DNA from: Nitrospira sp.
GTDB lineage: Bacteria > Nitrospirota > Nitrospiria > Nitrospirales > Nitrospiraceae
Assembly (NCBI GenBank): GCA_024760525.1
Contig: CP060499.1
Location: forward strand, 3,431,501-3,495,500
DNA length: 64,000 bases
Reading direction: 5' to 3'
Of the stretch, positions 33,360 to 41,450 are shown piece by piece. The notes under the pieces are model-generated. The model was not told where the DNA came from. It was given only the letters and a program-made list of their open reading frames with translations, and did no database searches. Numbering within the stretch: the first letter of the stretch is position 1; the number at the start of each line of letters is the position of its first letter. A program made the position numbers and the translations under genes.

Positions 33360-35405
33360 CTAGAAATAATAGGCAAGGCCTCCCAAGAACGTCCGGGGAT
33401 TCCCCGGCACGAAATGAATGTCGTTGACTGCCGCCGGTTCATTCCTCAGTCTTGATTCAAATGCGAAAATCGCCTGTTCCCACTCCGTATTCAGCAGATT
33501 CTGGACGTACAAAAACACTTCCATCCGGCCATGAGGGAGTCGCATCGGAATGAGGTACCGCTCGGACAGATCCAACGTAATCCACGACGGCGCCTTGAGG
33601 CTGCGATCCTCAATGAGAGGCCGAACTCCCATATACGTCGCCTGGAGTTGCGAAGTCAATCCTTCCGGCCATTTCAAGATCGCGGCTCCATAGGCGATGT
33701 ACTCCGGCGCCAAAGGAATGGCGTCGCCGTTTCGAAACTCGGCGTGCGTCCACGTAAAGCTGCCGTTGACATAGAGCGGCCCCCACACCCGGCCGCGCGC
33801 GGCGACTTCCACACCTTGGCGTCTGGTTGCGCCCCGGATCTCCGTTGTTCCTTCATCGCCGACGAACACCAGTTCCGATTTGATATCCATTCGCCAGAGC
33901 GTCGCGAGCAATTCGAGCTTATCCGGTCCCCAAGGTCGGGATCGTACCCCGATTTCATAGTTGATGGAACGGGAGATGGGAGAAGACCCCGGTCTTACGG
34001 CAGAACGCGCGTCGTTGCTGTGAAAACCTTCGCCGTAGTTGATGAAGAATTCCGTCCCCGCCCATGGACCAAGCATCATGTTCATTTTCGGCAAGACGAT
34101 GCCGGAGCTCTTCTGTCCGGCCGATTGCTCCGCGCATACGGGACAGCGGTTACTCACGTCGAAGGTGAACACCTCGCCTCGCACGCCGCCTGTAAACCTG
34201 ACCCATGGCAACGGCTGCACTTCGGCCTTGAAAAACGGCGCATAGGACGCCGAGAACACGTCGCTGTCGATCGTGGTGCCGGTCACGGTCTTTCGAAGCT
34301 GCGTACCGAGTCTCGCATGCACGTCATCGACTCTGGTCTGGAACCCGACGGTCCCAATGCTCGGCACCCCCCAAATTTCCCCTCTCTGTTTGTACCCGAT
34401 GTCACCGCCATAGATGGCACGGCGATCGAATTGCCCAAAGCCGTCGCCGTTGACGGGATCGTTGAGAAAAAACGTGAAATTCGTGAACAGATCCAGCCGG
34501 TAATATTGGCCGTACGCCTTCATATAGAATTGGCCGCCCGAAGTCGTGTCGTAGTGGTAGTCCAATTGGCCGGTCGTGCGCAGCGTGTTTCCCCCCTCAT
34601 ACGGATCGATCGCACCGAAGCGGTTCAGCAAACCGTTGGTCACAGCGCGCAATGGGATTTCGCCGGAACCGTCCCAATTGGAATAGAGAAACGTCCCTTT
34701 TATGCTGAGCTCGTCCCGCCCGGTCAGATAGGTCGTGATTTTGCCCAACACATTGGTCCGAATATACTGATTGTCGTTGATGTACGGGCCATTGGTGTAA
34801 TACGTTTCGGCGGCGAACAGGCTGCGCACCCGCTCCTTGGTCGGAGAAAACATCAGCATGTATCGCTGTGTGGTGAACTCTCCGCCGGCGCCTTGAATCA
34901 CTCCTTCCTTGACCACCTGACGCGTCCGAAAATCGATCGCCCCCGCTGTCGCGAAGTCTCCGTATTCAGGCAGATAGGCGCCCTTATTGACTGCAACTCC
35001 TTCTATCGTTTCGGGGATGATGAAATTCAAATCGGCATAGCCCTGGCCATGCGCATGGCTGCGCAGATTGATCGGCATGCCGTCGAGAAAGAACGCGACA
35101 TCCGTTCCGTGGTCGGCATCGAAGCCTCGCAGAAAATACTGGTCTGCCTTTCCCGCTCCGCCGGAATGCTCAACGGCCAGCATGCCGGGGATCAAGCGCA
35201 GAATCTGGGCCGGTCTCCCTTGAGGCTGGAGCACGATTTCTTTGTCCGGAATAAATTGCTGCGAGGAAGCGGCGACAGGGCGCTCCGCCTTCACTGAAAT
35301 TTCCGGCATGCTCAAGACGGGCTCGTCAGGATCATGAGCCCATGCGAGTTGGCTGCCGGTCATGCTGACAACTATGGCTGTTAAGACAATGACAAGATGC
35401 CACAT
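33360..35405 (-). CDS. TonB-dependent outer-membrane receptor, probably nickel-related
   Basis: 681 aa from the ATG at 35405, which has an AGGAGAG SD; a second ATG at 35432 is upstream. Signal peptide ends near SQLAWA. Plug domain has QFIPDKEIVLQPQG, then LRLIPGMLAVEHSGGAGKADQYFLRGFDADHGTDVAFFLDG (discontinuous notes only; region ~55-115). The beta-barrel ends with FLGGLAYYF, the usual C-terminal aromatic. It imports a chelate or complex across the outer membrane with TonB/ExbBD. It lies 126 bases downstream of the DUF3842-nikR pair on the same strand, so nickel (or cobalt) uptake under NikR control is inferred, not proven. Confidence 0.88.
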   Translation of the reverse strand: MWHLVIVLTAIVVSMTGSQLAWAHDPDEPVLSMPEISVKAERPVAASSQQFIPDKEIVLQPQGRPAQILRLIPGMLAVEHSGGAGKADQYFLRGFDADHGTDVAFFLDGMPINLRSHAHGQGYADLNFIIPETIEGVAVNKGAYLPEYGDFATAGAIDFRTRQVVKEGVIQGAGGEFTTQRYMLMFSPTKERVRSLFAAETYYTNGPYINDNQYIRTNVLGKITTYLTGRDELSIKGTFLYSNWDGSGEIPLRAVTNGLLNRFGAIDPYEGGNTLRTTGQLDYHYDTTSGGQFYMKAYGQYYRLDLFTNFTFFLNDPVNGDGFGQFDRRAIYGGDIGYKQRGEIWGVPSIGTVGFQTRVDDVHARLGTQLRKTVTGTTIDSDVFSASYAPFFKAEVQPLPWVRFTGGVRGEVFTFDVSNRCPVCAEQSAGQKSSGIVLPKMNMMLGPWAGTEFFINYGEGFHSNDARSAVRPGSSPISRSINYEIGVRSRPWGPDKLELLATLWRMDIKSELVFVGDEGTTEIRGATRRQGVEVAARGRVWGPLYVNGSFTWTHAEFRNGDAIPLAPEYIAYGAAILKWPEGLTSQLQATYMGVRPLIEDRSLKAPSWITLDLSERYLIPMRLPHGRMEVFLYVQNLLNTEWEQAIFAFESRLRNEPAAVNDIHFVPGNPRTFLGGLAYYF

Positions 35406-35531
35406 ACACCTACTCTCCTGATCAAAGATCATGGGCGGATGAGACGCCCACGCTGATCTGACGAGGGCCGACGCATCGGCCGGTACAGACCCTCGTGGTC
35501 CGGCGACAGTTTTGACGGGGAAAGGCCTCGA

Positions 35532-35957
35532 CTAGGATGGCCGAGACACACCAACCAAGGAGCAAACCCTTGAGAGAGATCGCGAAATCAGCACATCAAG
35601 CGTATGATCCTCCGACCCTACAATCTCCATGTGCGCGCGATTCACCGGCAACAAGACCTTCTTGGCCTTGGAACTGAGAATAGCCTGCGCGATATCGGAG
35701 GTCACTTCACCGAGCATCGCCCCAGGTAGAACAAAATTCAACGTTGCGACGATCACATCGACAGTCGGCACAGTTTGCGCGATGGCTTGTGATCCAACCC
35801 CCACACAGGATGCGCCGGCCTCTTTCATCGCTTGGGCTGCCACGGCATTGGTTCCCAGTGCCACGATGTTGTGGCTTCTTCCCAAGGAACCGTGCAAACC
35901 GGCCACCAACAACCGCCCAAGTCCTCCGCCACGCCCATCGATGACACAGACACGCAT
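35532..35957 (-). CDS. DUF3842 family protein
   Basis: 141 aa. Starts VCVIDGRGGGLGRLLVAGL, a Rossmann-like Gly-rich loop, and contains NIVALGTNAVAAQAM and the ATLNFVLPGAMLGEVT block characteristic of DUF3842. It may bind a nucleotide. The start lies three bases after the nikR stop, so the two are co-transcribed. That link, seen here directly, suggests a role in nickel handling, but no function is known for the family. Confidence 0.78.
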   Translation of the reverse strand: MRVCVIDGRGGGLGRLLVAGLHGSLGRSHNIVALGTNAVAAQAMKEAGASCVGVGSQAIAQTVPTVDVIVATLNFVLPGAMLGEVTSDIAQAILSSKAKKVLLPVNRAHMEIVGSEDHTLDVLISRSLSRVCSLVGVSRPS

Positions 35958-35960
35958 GGC

Positions 35961-36377
35961 CTAAACCAGCCCTCTGCCGGTCGTGGTCATGGTCAACTTG
36001 CCGTGCTTCACGCCTTTGACGCTCACCAGCGCATCGGCGATCTTTCTTATTTCAGAACCTTTCCCCTTGACCACCAACACTTCCAGGCAATGGTCATGGT
36101 CGAGATGTACATGCATGCCGGACAATATTCGTCCGTGATGGTCATGCTGGATGTCGGTCAATTTGCTCGTCAAGTCCCGCACATGATGGTCATACACAAA
36201 GGTGATGGTTCCGACCGTTTCCCTATTCTCATCCCATTCCTGGCCGACCAAGTTGTCACGGATCAAATCCCGCAACGCTTCCGATCGGTTGGTATACTTC
36301 CGACGTTGAATGTGGCGATCGAAGGCGTCCAACAAATGATGATCGAGCGATACGCCGAAACGAACCAGTTTTTTCAT
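35961..36377 (-). CDS. nikR: Nickel-responsive transcriptional regulator NikR
   Basis: 138 aa from the ATG at 36377, preceded by a GAGGGAAGG SD; the longer frame to 36404 lacks support. The N-terminal ribbon-helix-helix (VRFGVSLDHHLLDAFD, then NRSEALRDLIRDNLV) binds DNA. The C-terminal ACT-like domain keeps all nickel ligands at the E. coli spacing: H78, H89, H91 and C97. It should repress or activate nickel-uptake genes as a tetramer. DUF3842 and the TonB receptor follow, so they are its likely targets. A clear NikR palindrome was not found upstream. Confidence 0.92.
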   Translation of the reverse strand: MKKLVRFGVSLDHHLLDAFDRHIQRRKYTNRSEALRDLIRDNLVGQEWDENRETVGTITFVYDHHVRDLTSKLTDIQHDHHGRILSGMHVHLDHDHCLEVLVVKGKGSEIRKIADALVSVKGVKHGKLTMTTTGRGLV

Positions 36378-36414
36378 CGCCTTCCCTCTTCTTTTTAGTG
36401 GCACGAATTTAAAT

Positions 36415-36423
36415 TTAATAGCA
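36415..36423 (-). promoter_or_regulatory. Extended -10 promoter candidate for nikR
   Basis: On the minus strand TGC-TATTAA forms a TGn extended -10 box 38 bases upstream of the nikR ATG, inside an AT-rich patch. The -35 region is poor, as is common for extended -10 promoters. Prediction only. Confidence 0.4.
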
Positions 36424-36531
36424 CTGTACCGGCGTGGAAATCAACCTATGATTCTCGACTCTAACCATCTTACGAGTGTTCGATCCTGGTCGGATTTGTG
36501 AGAGCAGTGGAGACGTGTACCCGATAAACGA

Positions 36532-37494
36532 CTATTGCAAGATCTCGTTTTGAGGAGAGGAAACAACCAGCAGTAGACAACCCTCGTCGGTGGAGGTGTC
36601 ATAATGCTCCGTACCGGCTTCGGCGTGTTGATAGTCCCCGGCCGTCATCTCACGACCGGCGATGGAGCACCCGCCTTCCAACACATAGAGTTCCTCTGCC
36701 TCAGTGTGACGATGCGGCGCATAGCTGGTGCCCGGCGCAAAACGTAGGAGCGCGGTGGTTCTTCGGGAAGCCATATCGAAGGAGAGCACCTTGGCCGTCA
36801 CTCCTGGTGCCAGCTCTCGCCAAACTCCCTCCGCCGCCTTGATAAAGGTGAGTCCCTTCCCAGACTGCTGAAAACCGATCTTGGTTCTCGATAATCTGGA
36901 GGTCCCGGAACGAATCAGCATAGTCCGTAAGAGGTTCGAAAAAGCCTTCCAGCAAAGCCGCAGCGACGTGTATGAAGTCACGAGAAGGTGGTGCCACGCA
37001 TGCGCAAACTGGCGAGACGGTGAACCCACACTGTCTTTAGGAACACCTGCCCGACCTTCACCTACCCATCCTCCGCCTGCCGAAACAGACGTTTCCACCA
37101 GGCCAGGCGTTGAGACCTTGAGATCAAGTCGGATCTCCGATTGCCCTTCGATGCGGGACATGAGCCGTTCTCGCAAAGAATCCCGAGGCTTTAAGGGAAC
37201 GGACCCCAACGCCAACGTGTCGGCCGTCAACTCAAACTGTTCGACTTCCCGAGCGGCTTCCGTGGCAACCTGATTGACGAGGCGTTCGCGTAGGGTCGCC
37301 GGAGGCGTGACAGGAGGTACGACTGAGACCAAGGCATCCGTTGCCGCTCGATAGGCCGCGACGGCTTGGCTGAGGAGAGGTGATTCTCCTGGTAGTCTTT
37401 CCGTAAAAGCCAGACGATCCACAGGATCCAAGATCCCAAGCGCATCGAGCATGGCCTGCTCTTCCAATTCTTCCGGCAACCTAGCCTCGGTCAC
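36532..37494 (-). CDS. Anti-sigma factor, RskA-like N-terminus fused to a ChrR-type cupin
   Basis: 320 aa. The first ~45 residues (LDALGILDPVDRLAFTERL) look like an RskA/anti-sigma-K domain, followed by two copies of a P-x-x-LRERL motif near 68 and 105. The C-terminal ~95 residues are a ChrR-type cupin with APHRHTEAEELYVLEGG and a second GTEHY, which bind a metal. The His/Cys zinc motif of classical ChrR is missing. The middle (130-215) is low in homology. The GTG start overlaps the sigma-factor stop as GTGA, so the pair is translationally coupled. It should hold the sigma factor inactive and sense oxidative or metal stress. Confidence 0.8.
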   Translation of the reverse strand: MTEARLPEELEEQAMLDALGILDPVDRLAFTERLPGESPLLSQAVAAYRAATDALVSVVPPVTPPATLRERLVNQVATEAAREVEQFELTADTLALGSVPLKPRDSLRERLMSRIEGQSEIRLDLKVSTPGLVETSVSAGGGWVGEGRAGVPKDSVGSPSRQFAHAWHHLLVTSYTSLRLCWKAFSNLLRTMLIRSGTSRLSRTKIGFQQSGKGLTFIKAAEGVWRELAPGVTAKVLSFDMASRRTTALLRFAPGTSYAPHRHTEAEELYVLEGGCSIAGREMTAGDYQHAEAGTEHYDTSTDEGCLLLVVSSPQNEILQ

Positions 37495-38093
37495 GATACT
37501 AACCCCGTCTCATAAGGTGCGAGCGCTTCGCGCAATTTGATCATACCCAACCGAATTCTCGTCTTCACGGTCCCCAGAGGAAGCTGCAGCTTTTCCGCAA
37601 TCTCACTCTGGCTTAAGCCATAGAAATACGCGAGGGCAATGGCTTGCCGCTGCTCTTCGTTCAGGAGAGCCAATGCCTGTTGAACATACCGCCGCCGTTC
37701 TTGTCCTTCCACGTCCTGCTCCGGCGTTTCGTCGTCGCTGGCAAAGAACTCGACCGCGTCCAGTGACTCGACGCGCCCATGCTCGACCGCCCCGGCGCGG
37801 AAACGATCGATCGCCCTCGTTCTGGCCACCATCATCAACCAAGCTCCCGGCGCCCCTCGTGTTCGGTCATAGGTATGGGCCTGACGCCATACCTGGGTGT
37901 AGACGTCCAAGGTGACTTCTTCTGCTGCTTCGCGATTGTTGAGAATTTTGACGACCAGCCCGAAAACCTGAGGGCTCGTACGATCGTAAAACGTGGCAAG
38001 CGCCGACTGATCACCTTGTGCCGTCAGGGCAATCAGTTGCGCCAACTCTTGGTCTTGAATCTGCTTGGCCGTCTCCGAGGACATGATCAACAT
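37491..38093 (-). CDS. ECF RNA polymerase sigma factor (SigK/ChrR-associated type)
   Basis: 200 aa from the ATG at 38093, with SD GGGGGAG five bases before it; the open frame to 38243 is upstream noise. Region 2 includes FYDRTSPQVFGLVVKIL and the EEVTLDVYTQVWRQA promoter-melting helix. Region 4 includes LNEEQRQAIALAYFYGLSQSEIAEKL and GTVKTRIRLGMIKLREAL, the helix-turn-helix that reads the -35 box. Its stop overlaps the anti-sigma start (GTGA). The divergent lipoprotein-DUF4331-TPR-HupE series is the likely regulon, though no shared promoter motif could be confirmed by eye. Confidence 0.9.
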   Translation of the reverse strand: MLIMSSETAKQIQDQELAQLIALTAQGDQSALATFYDRTSPQVFGLVVKILNNREAAEEVTLDVYTQVWRQAHTYDRTRGAPGAWLMMVARTRAIDRFRAGAVEHGRVESLDAVEFFASDDETPEQDVEGQERRRYVQQALALLNEEQRQAIALAYFYGLSQSEIAEKLQLPLGTVKTRIRLGMIKLREALAPYETGLVS

Positions 38094-38333
38094 ACAGTCT
38101 CCCCCATTCATCTCTACGAGGACATGAGGAAGATTGGATTGCTGATTGCGAGGCTTTGTGCACCTTGATGGAGGTCGAACTATAGCACTGCGGATATAGC
38201 CCGGCAAGCAGACCACCATCACGAGAGATCCAAACCACAACACATCTCGTAGTGCAGAACAGACCGCCGGCAGGTGCTCGCTTCAATGGACAGATTGCCC
38301 ACAACCATTTTGACAGATGAGGAGAACCGACCC

Positions 38334-38405
38334 ATGGCTGTGAAAACCGCATCCGCTGGCGCCGTGAGTGCGCCAAGACATTTCTCGGGAGGAGGGAAAC
38401 TATGA
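38334..38405 (+). CDS. Candidate 23-aa leader peptide coupled to the lipoprotein gene
   Basis: ATG at 38334 follows GAGGAG by about ten bases and encodes a 23-residue peptide starting MAVKTASAGAV and ending FSGGGKL. The stop (TGA, 38403-38405) overlaps the lipoprotein ATG at 38402 as ATGA. The Gly/Lys codons at its end also contain the SD (GGAGGAGGG) of the lipoprotein gene. This layout suits translational coupling. An in-frame ATG at 38286 would extend it by 16 residues. It may be a non-functional small frame. Confidence 0.4.
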   Translation: MAVKTASAGAVSAPRHFSGGGKL

Positions 38406-38623
38406 AATCACGAATCTATTCATCTCTGGGTATCGCGTTCACTGTCGGGCTGATGTCCGGCTGCAGCGGGAGCGATACCATGCCCATCGTACCTCCAAGC
38501 GGCCCAGCTGCGGCCGTTGAGGAGCAGCGCGTGTCGCAATCGGATGCACTGACGCCACAAGAGGCGGCGCTGGTCAGCCAAGCCAATTCAGAACCGGTTC
38601 CTGCGCCACTACTGGACTTGTAG
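38402..38623 (+). CDS. Small lipoprotein (73 aa)
   Basis: Signal sequence with lipobox MSGC at residues 18-21 (GLMSGCSGSD). The mature part is only ~50 residues, Pro/Ala/Gln-rich and without secondary structure signals. Strong SD (GGGAGGAGGG) just upstream. It is the first clear gene of a plus-strand series with DUF4331, TPR and HupE/UreJ genes and is divergent from the sigma/anti-sigma pair. Function unknown; the lipid anchor could be in either membrane. Confidence 0.72.
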   Translation: MKSRIYSSLGIAFTVGLMSGCSGSDTMPIVPPSGPAAAVEEQRVSQSDALTPQEAALVSQANSEPVPAPLLDL

Positions 38624-38666
38624 CCACACTCACACGTCGGCGTATTTTGCTCACAAGGAGGAAATC

Positions 38667-40157
38667 ATGCTCGCTCGAATTCGATCACTTACCCTGACGA
38701 TACTGGCACTGTGTATGACGACGCCGGTCTTTGCGGCAAGTCATCGCGAAGCTCCGCTGATCTCAAATGACCCGACGGCGGATATCACCGATTTCTATTT
38801 CTTTCGCAGCTGGCAGGACCCCGACAACGCGATCCTGATCATGAATGTGATTCCCGGTCAGGAACCGGGATCGGGTCCGAATTATTTCAACTTCGCGGAC
38901 GACGTGCTGTACGAAATCCATGTCGACAACAATAGGAACAACATCGCCGCGAACATCGTCTATCAAGTTCGATTCAAAACGGAAATCCGCCAACCGGGAA
39001 ACGTCTTCCCATTGTCGTATGTGGCGTTGCCCCCTATCACGGCCCTTGCCGGTGGTGGCTCAGAAGGACTGCTCCTTCGCCAAAGTTATACGGTCACCGA
39101 GCAACGCTATGGCCAACCGCCGCGCGATCTCGGCACTGGTCCCATGTTCGCCGTGCCGTCCAACGTCGGCCCACGCACGATGCCGAAATACGAAGAGCTG
39201 GCAGCCAAGGGTATTTATCCTTTGAAGAACGGCGGGCGAGTCTTCGCGGGACAGCGGGATGAGACCTTCTACATTGACTTGGGAGGGACATTCGACACGT
39301 TGAATCTCCATATCTCGCCGATTCTTTCCGATGCTCACGATGCCAACGACGCCATCCTCGTTGGAGCACCGGGCTCCGGCACCGCCGATACGTTCAGCGG
39401 TTTCAATGTCAACACAATCGCATTGGAAGTCCCCATTGAAGAGCTGATGGGCCCTAACGATAACAAACTGATCGGGGCCTATGCCTCAACCAGCCGTCCC
39501 AAGGTGACCGTGCTCAGGAAAGACGGCGACCGTCAGAACAGCGCTCGCTTCGTCCAAGTGGCGCGTATGGGCAATCCCCTCGTCAACGAGTTGATCATCG
39601 CGACGAACATGAAAGATAAGTGGAACGCCACAGATGCAGAAGACGAGAATGACTTCGTTTCGTTTTACTGCAACTCAGCGCTGGCCACGGCGCTCAATGC
39701 CGTGTTCGGCACCGGCTTCCCGACGATGAATCGTGAAGATCTCGTGAACGCCTTGCTCCGGTATGCGCCGGGGCCAGCGGTATGCGGCTCCGGGAAGACC
39801 AATGAAGCGCTTGCCGATTTCCTTCGGGTCGACTTGAACGTTCCGCCGACTCCGGCCACGGGTCAGAAACGCCTCGGCCCTCTCGCGCATGACCAGAGCG
39901 GCAATGCGACACCGGACAGAGCCGGCTGGCCGAACGGCCGAAGGCCGAACGATGACGTCACGGATGTGGCGTTGCGGGTGGTGGCCGGAATCCTCACGAA
40001 CCCCGGTGTTCCAAATCTCGGGGATGGTGTGAATTTCAACGTCGGGGCAGTCGGAAGCAACAAGACTGCGAACGGCATCGCCACGGCGTTTCCCTTCCTT
40101 CCCACGCCGTTCGACGGGCGGGATCGCCGGCATATCGATCCAGGAGAGGCGCAGTAA
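38667..40157 (+). CDS. Secreted DUF4331 protein
   Basis: 496 aa. Signal peptide cleaved around PVFA, exposing ASHREAPLISNDPTADITDFYFF. SHREAP and DxTDxYxF at the mature start are the DUF4331 hallmark. Later blocks include FADDVLYEIHVDNN and an extended C-terminal region ending FDGRDRRHIDPGEAQ. The family is periplasmic or extracellular and its function is unsettled. It is found with ECF sigma/anti-sigma genes and HupE-like transporters in other bacteria, as here. Start follows an AAGGAGG SD. A perfect 13-bp hairpin follows eight bases after its stop. Confidence 0.9.
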   Translation: MLARIRSLTLTILALCMTTPVFAASHREAPLISNDPTADITDFYFFRSWQDPDNAILIMNVIPGQEPGSGPNYFNFADDVLYEIHVDNNRNNIAANIVYQVRFKTEIRQPGNVFPLSYVALPPITALAGGGSEGLLLRQSYTVTEQRYGQPPRDLGTGPMFAVPSNVGPRTMPKYEELAAKGIYPLKNGGRVFAGQRDETFYIDLGGTFDTLNLHISPILSDAHDANDAILVGAPGSGTADTFSGFNVNTIALEVPIEELMGPNDNKLIGAYASTSRPKVTVLRKDGDRQNSARFVQVARMGNPLVNELIIATNMKDKWNATDAEDENDFVSFYCNSALATALNAVFGTGFPTMNREDLVNALLRYAPGPAVCGSGKTNEALADFLRVDLNVPPTPATGQKRLGPLAHDQSGNATPDRAGWPNGRRPNDDVTDVALRVVAGILTNPGVPNLGDGVNFNVGAVGSNKTANGIATAFPFLPTPFDGRDRRHIDPGEAQ

Positions 40158-40165
40158 TCAATAGC

Positions 40166-40196
40166 GAGCGGGTGCCGCGCAGTGCGGCACCCGCTC
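40166..40196 (+). other. Perfect 13-bp hairpin after the DUF4331 gene
   Basis: GAGCGGGTGCCGC (40166-40178) and GCGGCACCCGCTC (40184-40196) pair fully around a 5-base loop. No T run follows, so it is more likely a stabiliser or attenuator giving extra DUF4331 transcript than a classical terminator. The TPR gene starts 28 bases later. Confidence 0.6.
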
Positions 40197-40223
40197 CATG
40201 TCGAGGACCGAGGGCAGATCGTC

Positions 40224-41450
40224 ATGCGTAATCCCATCATCTACGAACGCAACCCAATGACTCGATTCTGGTCTCGTATGGCGCTTGTCGTACTTGGATG
40301 GCTCACGCTGAACCAGGTCAGCATCGCCTTTTCAGAACCCTATCGTCCGACGGATGACGCACAGGTCCTCGAGCGGCTCAGTCTTAAAGCGTCCGATCCT
40401 GTCGCGCGAGAACTCGAAACCCTGCGCGCTAGCCTGCGACACAATCCTCAGCATCTTGAATCCGCTGCAAAGCTAGCGACTCGTTACATCGAACAAGCCC
40501 GATCGGAAGGCGACCCTCGCTACCTTGGACAAGCGCAGGCAGTTCTCACCCCTTGGTGGAATGAGCCGACGCCTCCCCCTGCGACTCTCCTCTTACGAGC
40601 AACAATCCGACAGAACGCCCACGAGTTCAACGAGGCCCTAGCCGACCTCGACCAGGTGCTGGCGGTACAGCCGACCAATGCCCAGGCATGGCTCACCAAA
40701 GCATCCATTCTCCAGGTACAGGCACGCTACGACGAGGCGCGACGGGCCTGTCAACGGCTCGCACGGTTGGCGGTCTCTCATGTGCTGCTCGGATGTCTGG
40801 GCGATATCGCCGGCGTGACGGGTCAATCAGTGAAGAGCTTGGAATTCCTCCGCGCAGTGCTGTTGGATGCAAACCTCATCGGTCGCGAGCGAATCTGGAT
40901 TGTGACAATCTTGGCCGAAATAGCCGCCCGCACCGGGGCCATCCGAGAGGCTGAGCAGTATTTCGCAGAAGCCTTCAAGGTCGACATCAAGGATCAATAC
41001 TTGCTGAGCGCCTACGCAGATTTCTTGCTGGATCAAGGTCGTTATCAAGACGTCGTCTCCCTCGCTCAACATCAGACGAGAACCGATGGATTACTCTTGC
41101 GGCTGGCGCTTGCGGAACAGGCGCTGGGGCTGCCTTGGTTCCAAAACCATACAGCCGAACTCGCGGCCCGCTTCGCCGCCGCTCGGGAGCGAAGAACGAC
41201 GGCACATGCCCGGGAAGAAGCGCGTTTTACATTGGCGCTGCTGCATGATGCCAAACGGGCGTTGCCGCTGGCCCAGGCCAATTGGAACATACAGCGGGAA
41301 CCGGCTGATGCCAGGATTCTCCTGGAGAGCGCGCTCGCCGACAGGAACCGAGTTGCGGCCAATCCGGTGCTTGAATGGCTGACCACCAACCACGTGGAAG
41401 ACCATCGCCTGCAACAACTCGCCAAACAGTTTGAGAAAGCAACATTCTGA
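40224..41450 (+). CDS. TPR-repeat protein of the DUF4331/HupE cluster
   Basis: 408 aa from the ATG at 40224 (weak GAGGG SD); the longer frame begins inside the upstream hairpin. An ATG at 40257 before a signal-anchor (MALVVLGWLTLNQVSIAFS) is also possible. The rest is helical with TPR-like repeats, for example EFNEALADLDQVLAVQPTNAQ then AWLTKASILQVQARYDEAR. It likely sits in the periplasm and mediates protein contacts. The stop overlaps the HupE start as TGATG, so the two are coupled. Confidence 0.78.
   Translation: MRNPIIYERNPMTRFWSRMALVVLGWLTLNQVSIAFSEPYRPTDDAQVLERLSLKASDPVARELETLRASLRHNPQHLESAAKLATRYIEQARSEGDPRYLGQAQAVLTPWWNEPTPPPATLLLRATIRQNAHEFNEALADLDQVLAVQPTNAQAWLTKASILQVQARYDEARRACQRLARLAVSHVLLGCLGDIAGVTGQSVKSLEFLRAVLLDANLIGRERIWIVTILAEIAARTGAIREAEQYFAEAFKVDIKDQYLLSAYADFLLDQGRYQDVVSLAQHQTRTDGLLLRLALAEQALGLPWFQNHTAELAARFAAARERRTTAHAREEARFTLALLHDAKRALPLAQANWNIQREPADARILLESALADRNRVAANPVLEWLTTNHVEDHRLQQLAKQFEKATF

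Noticed and set aside
33531..35297. 588-residue plus-strand open frame opposite the TonB receptor
   Set aside because: It is an antisense shadow of the receptor gene. It has no domain, signal peptide or SD, and its composition (His/Arg-rich) is typical of reversed GC-rich coding DNA.
36400..36470. NikR operator upstream of nikR
   Set aside because: Only a weak direct GCAC repeat 20 bases apart was seen; no inverted repeat of NikR type.
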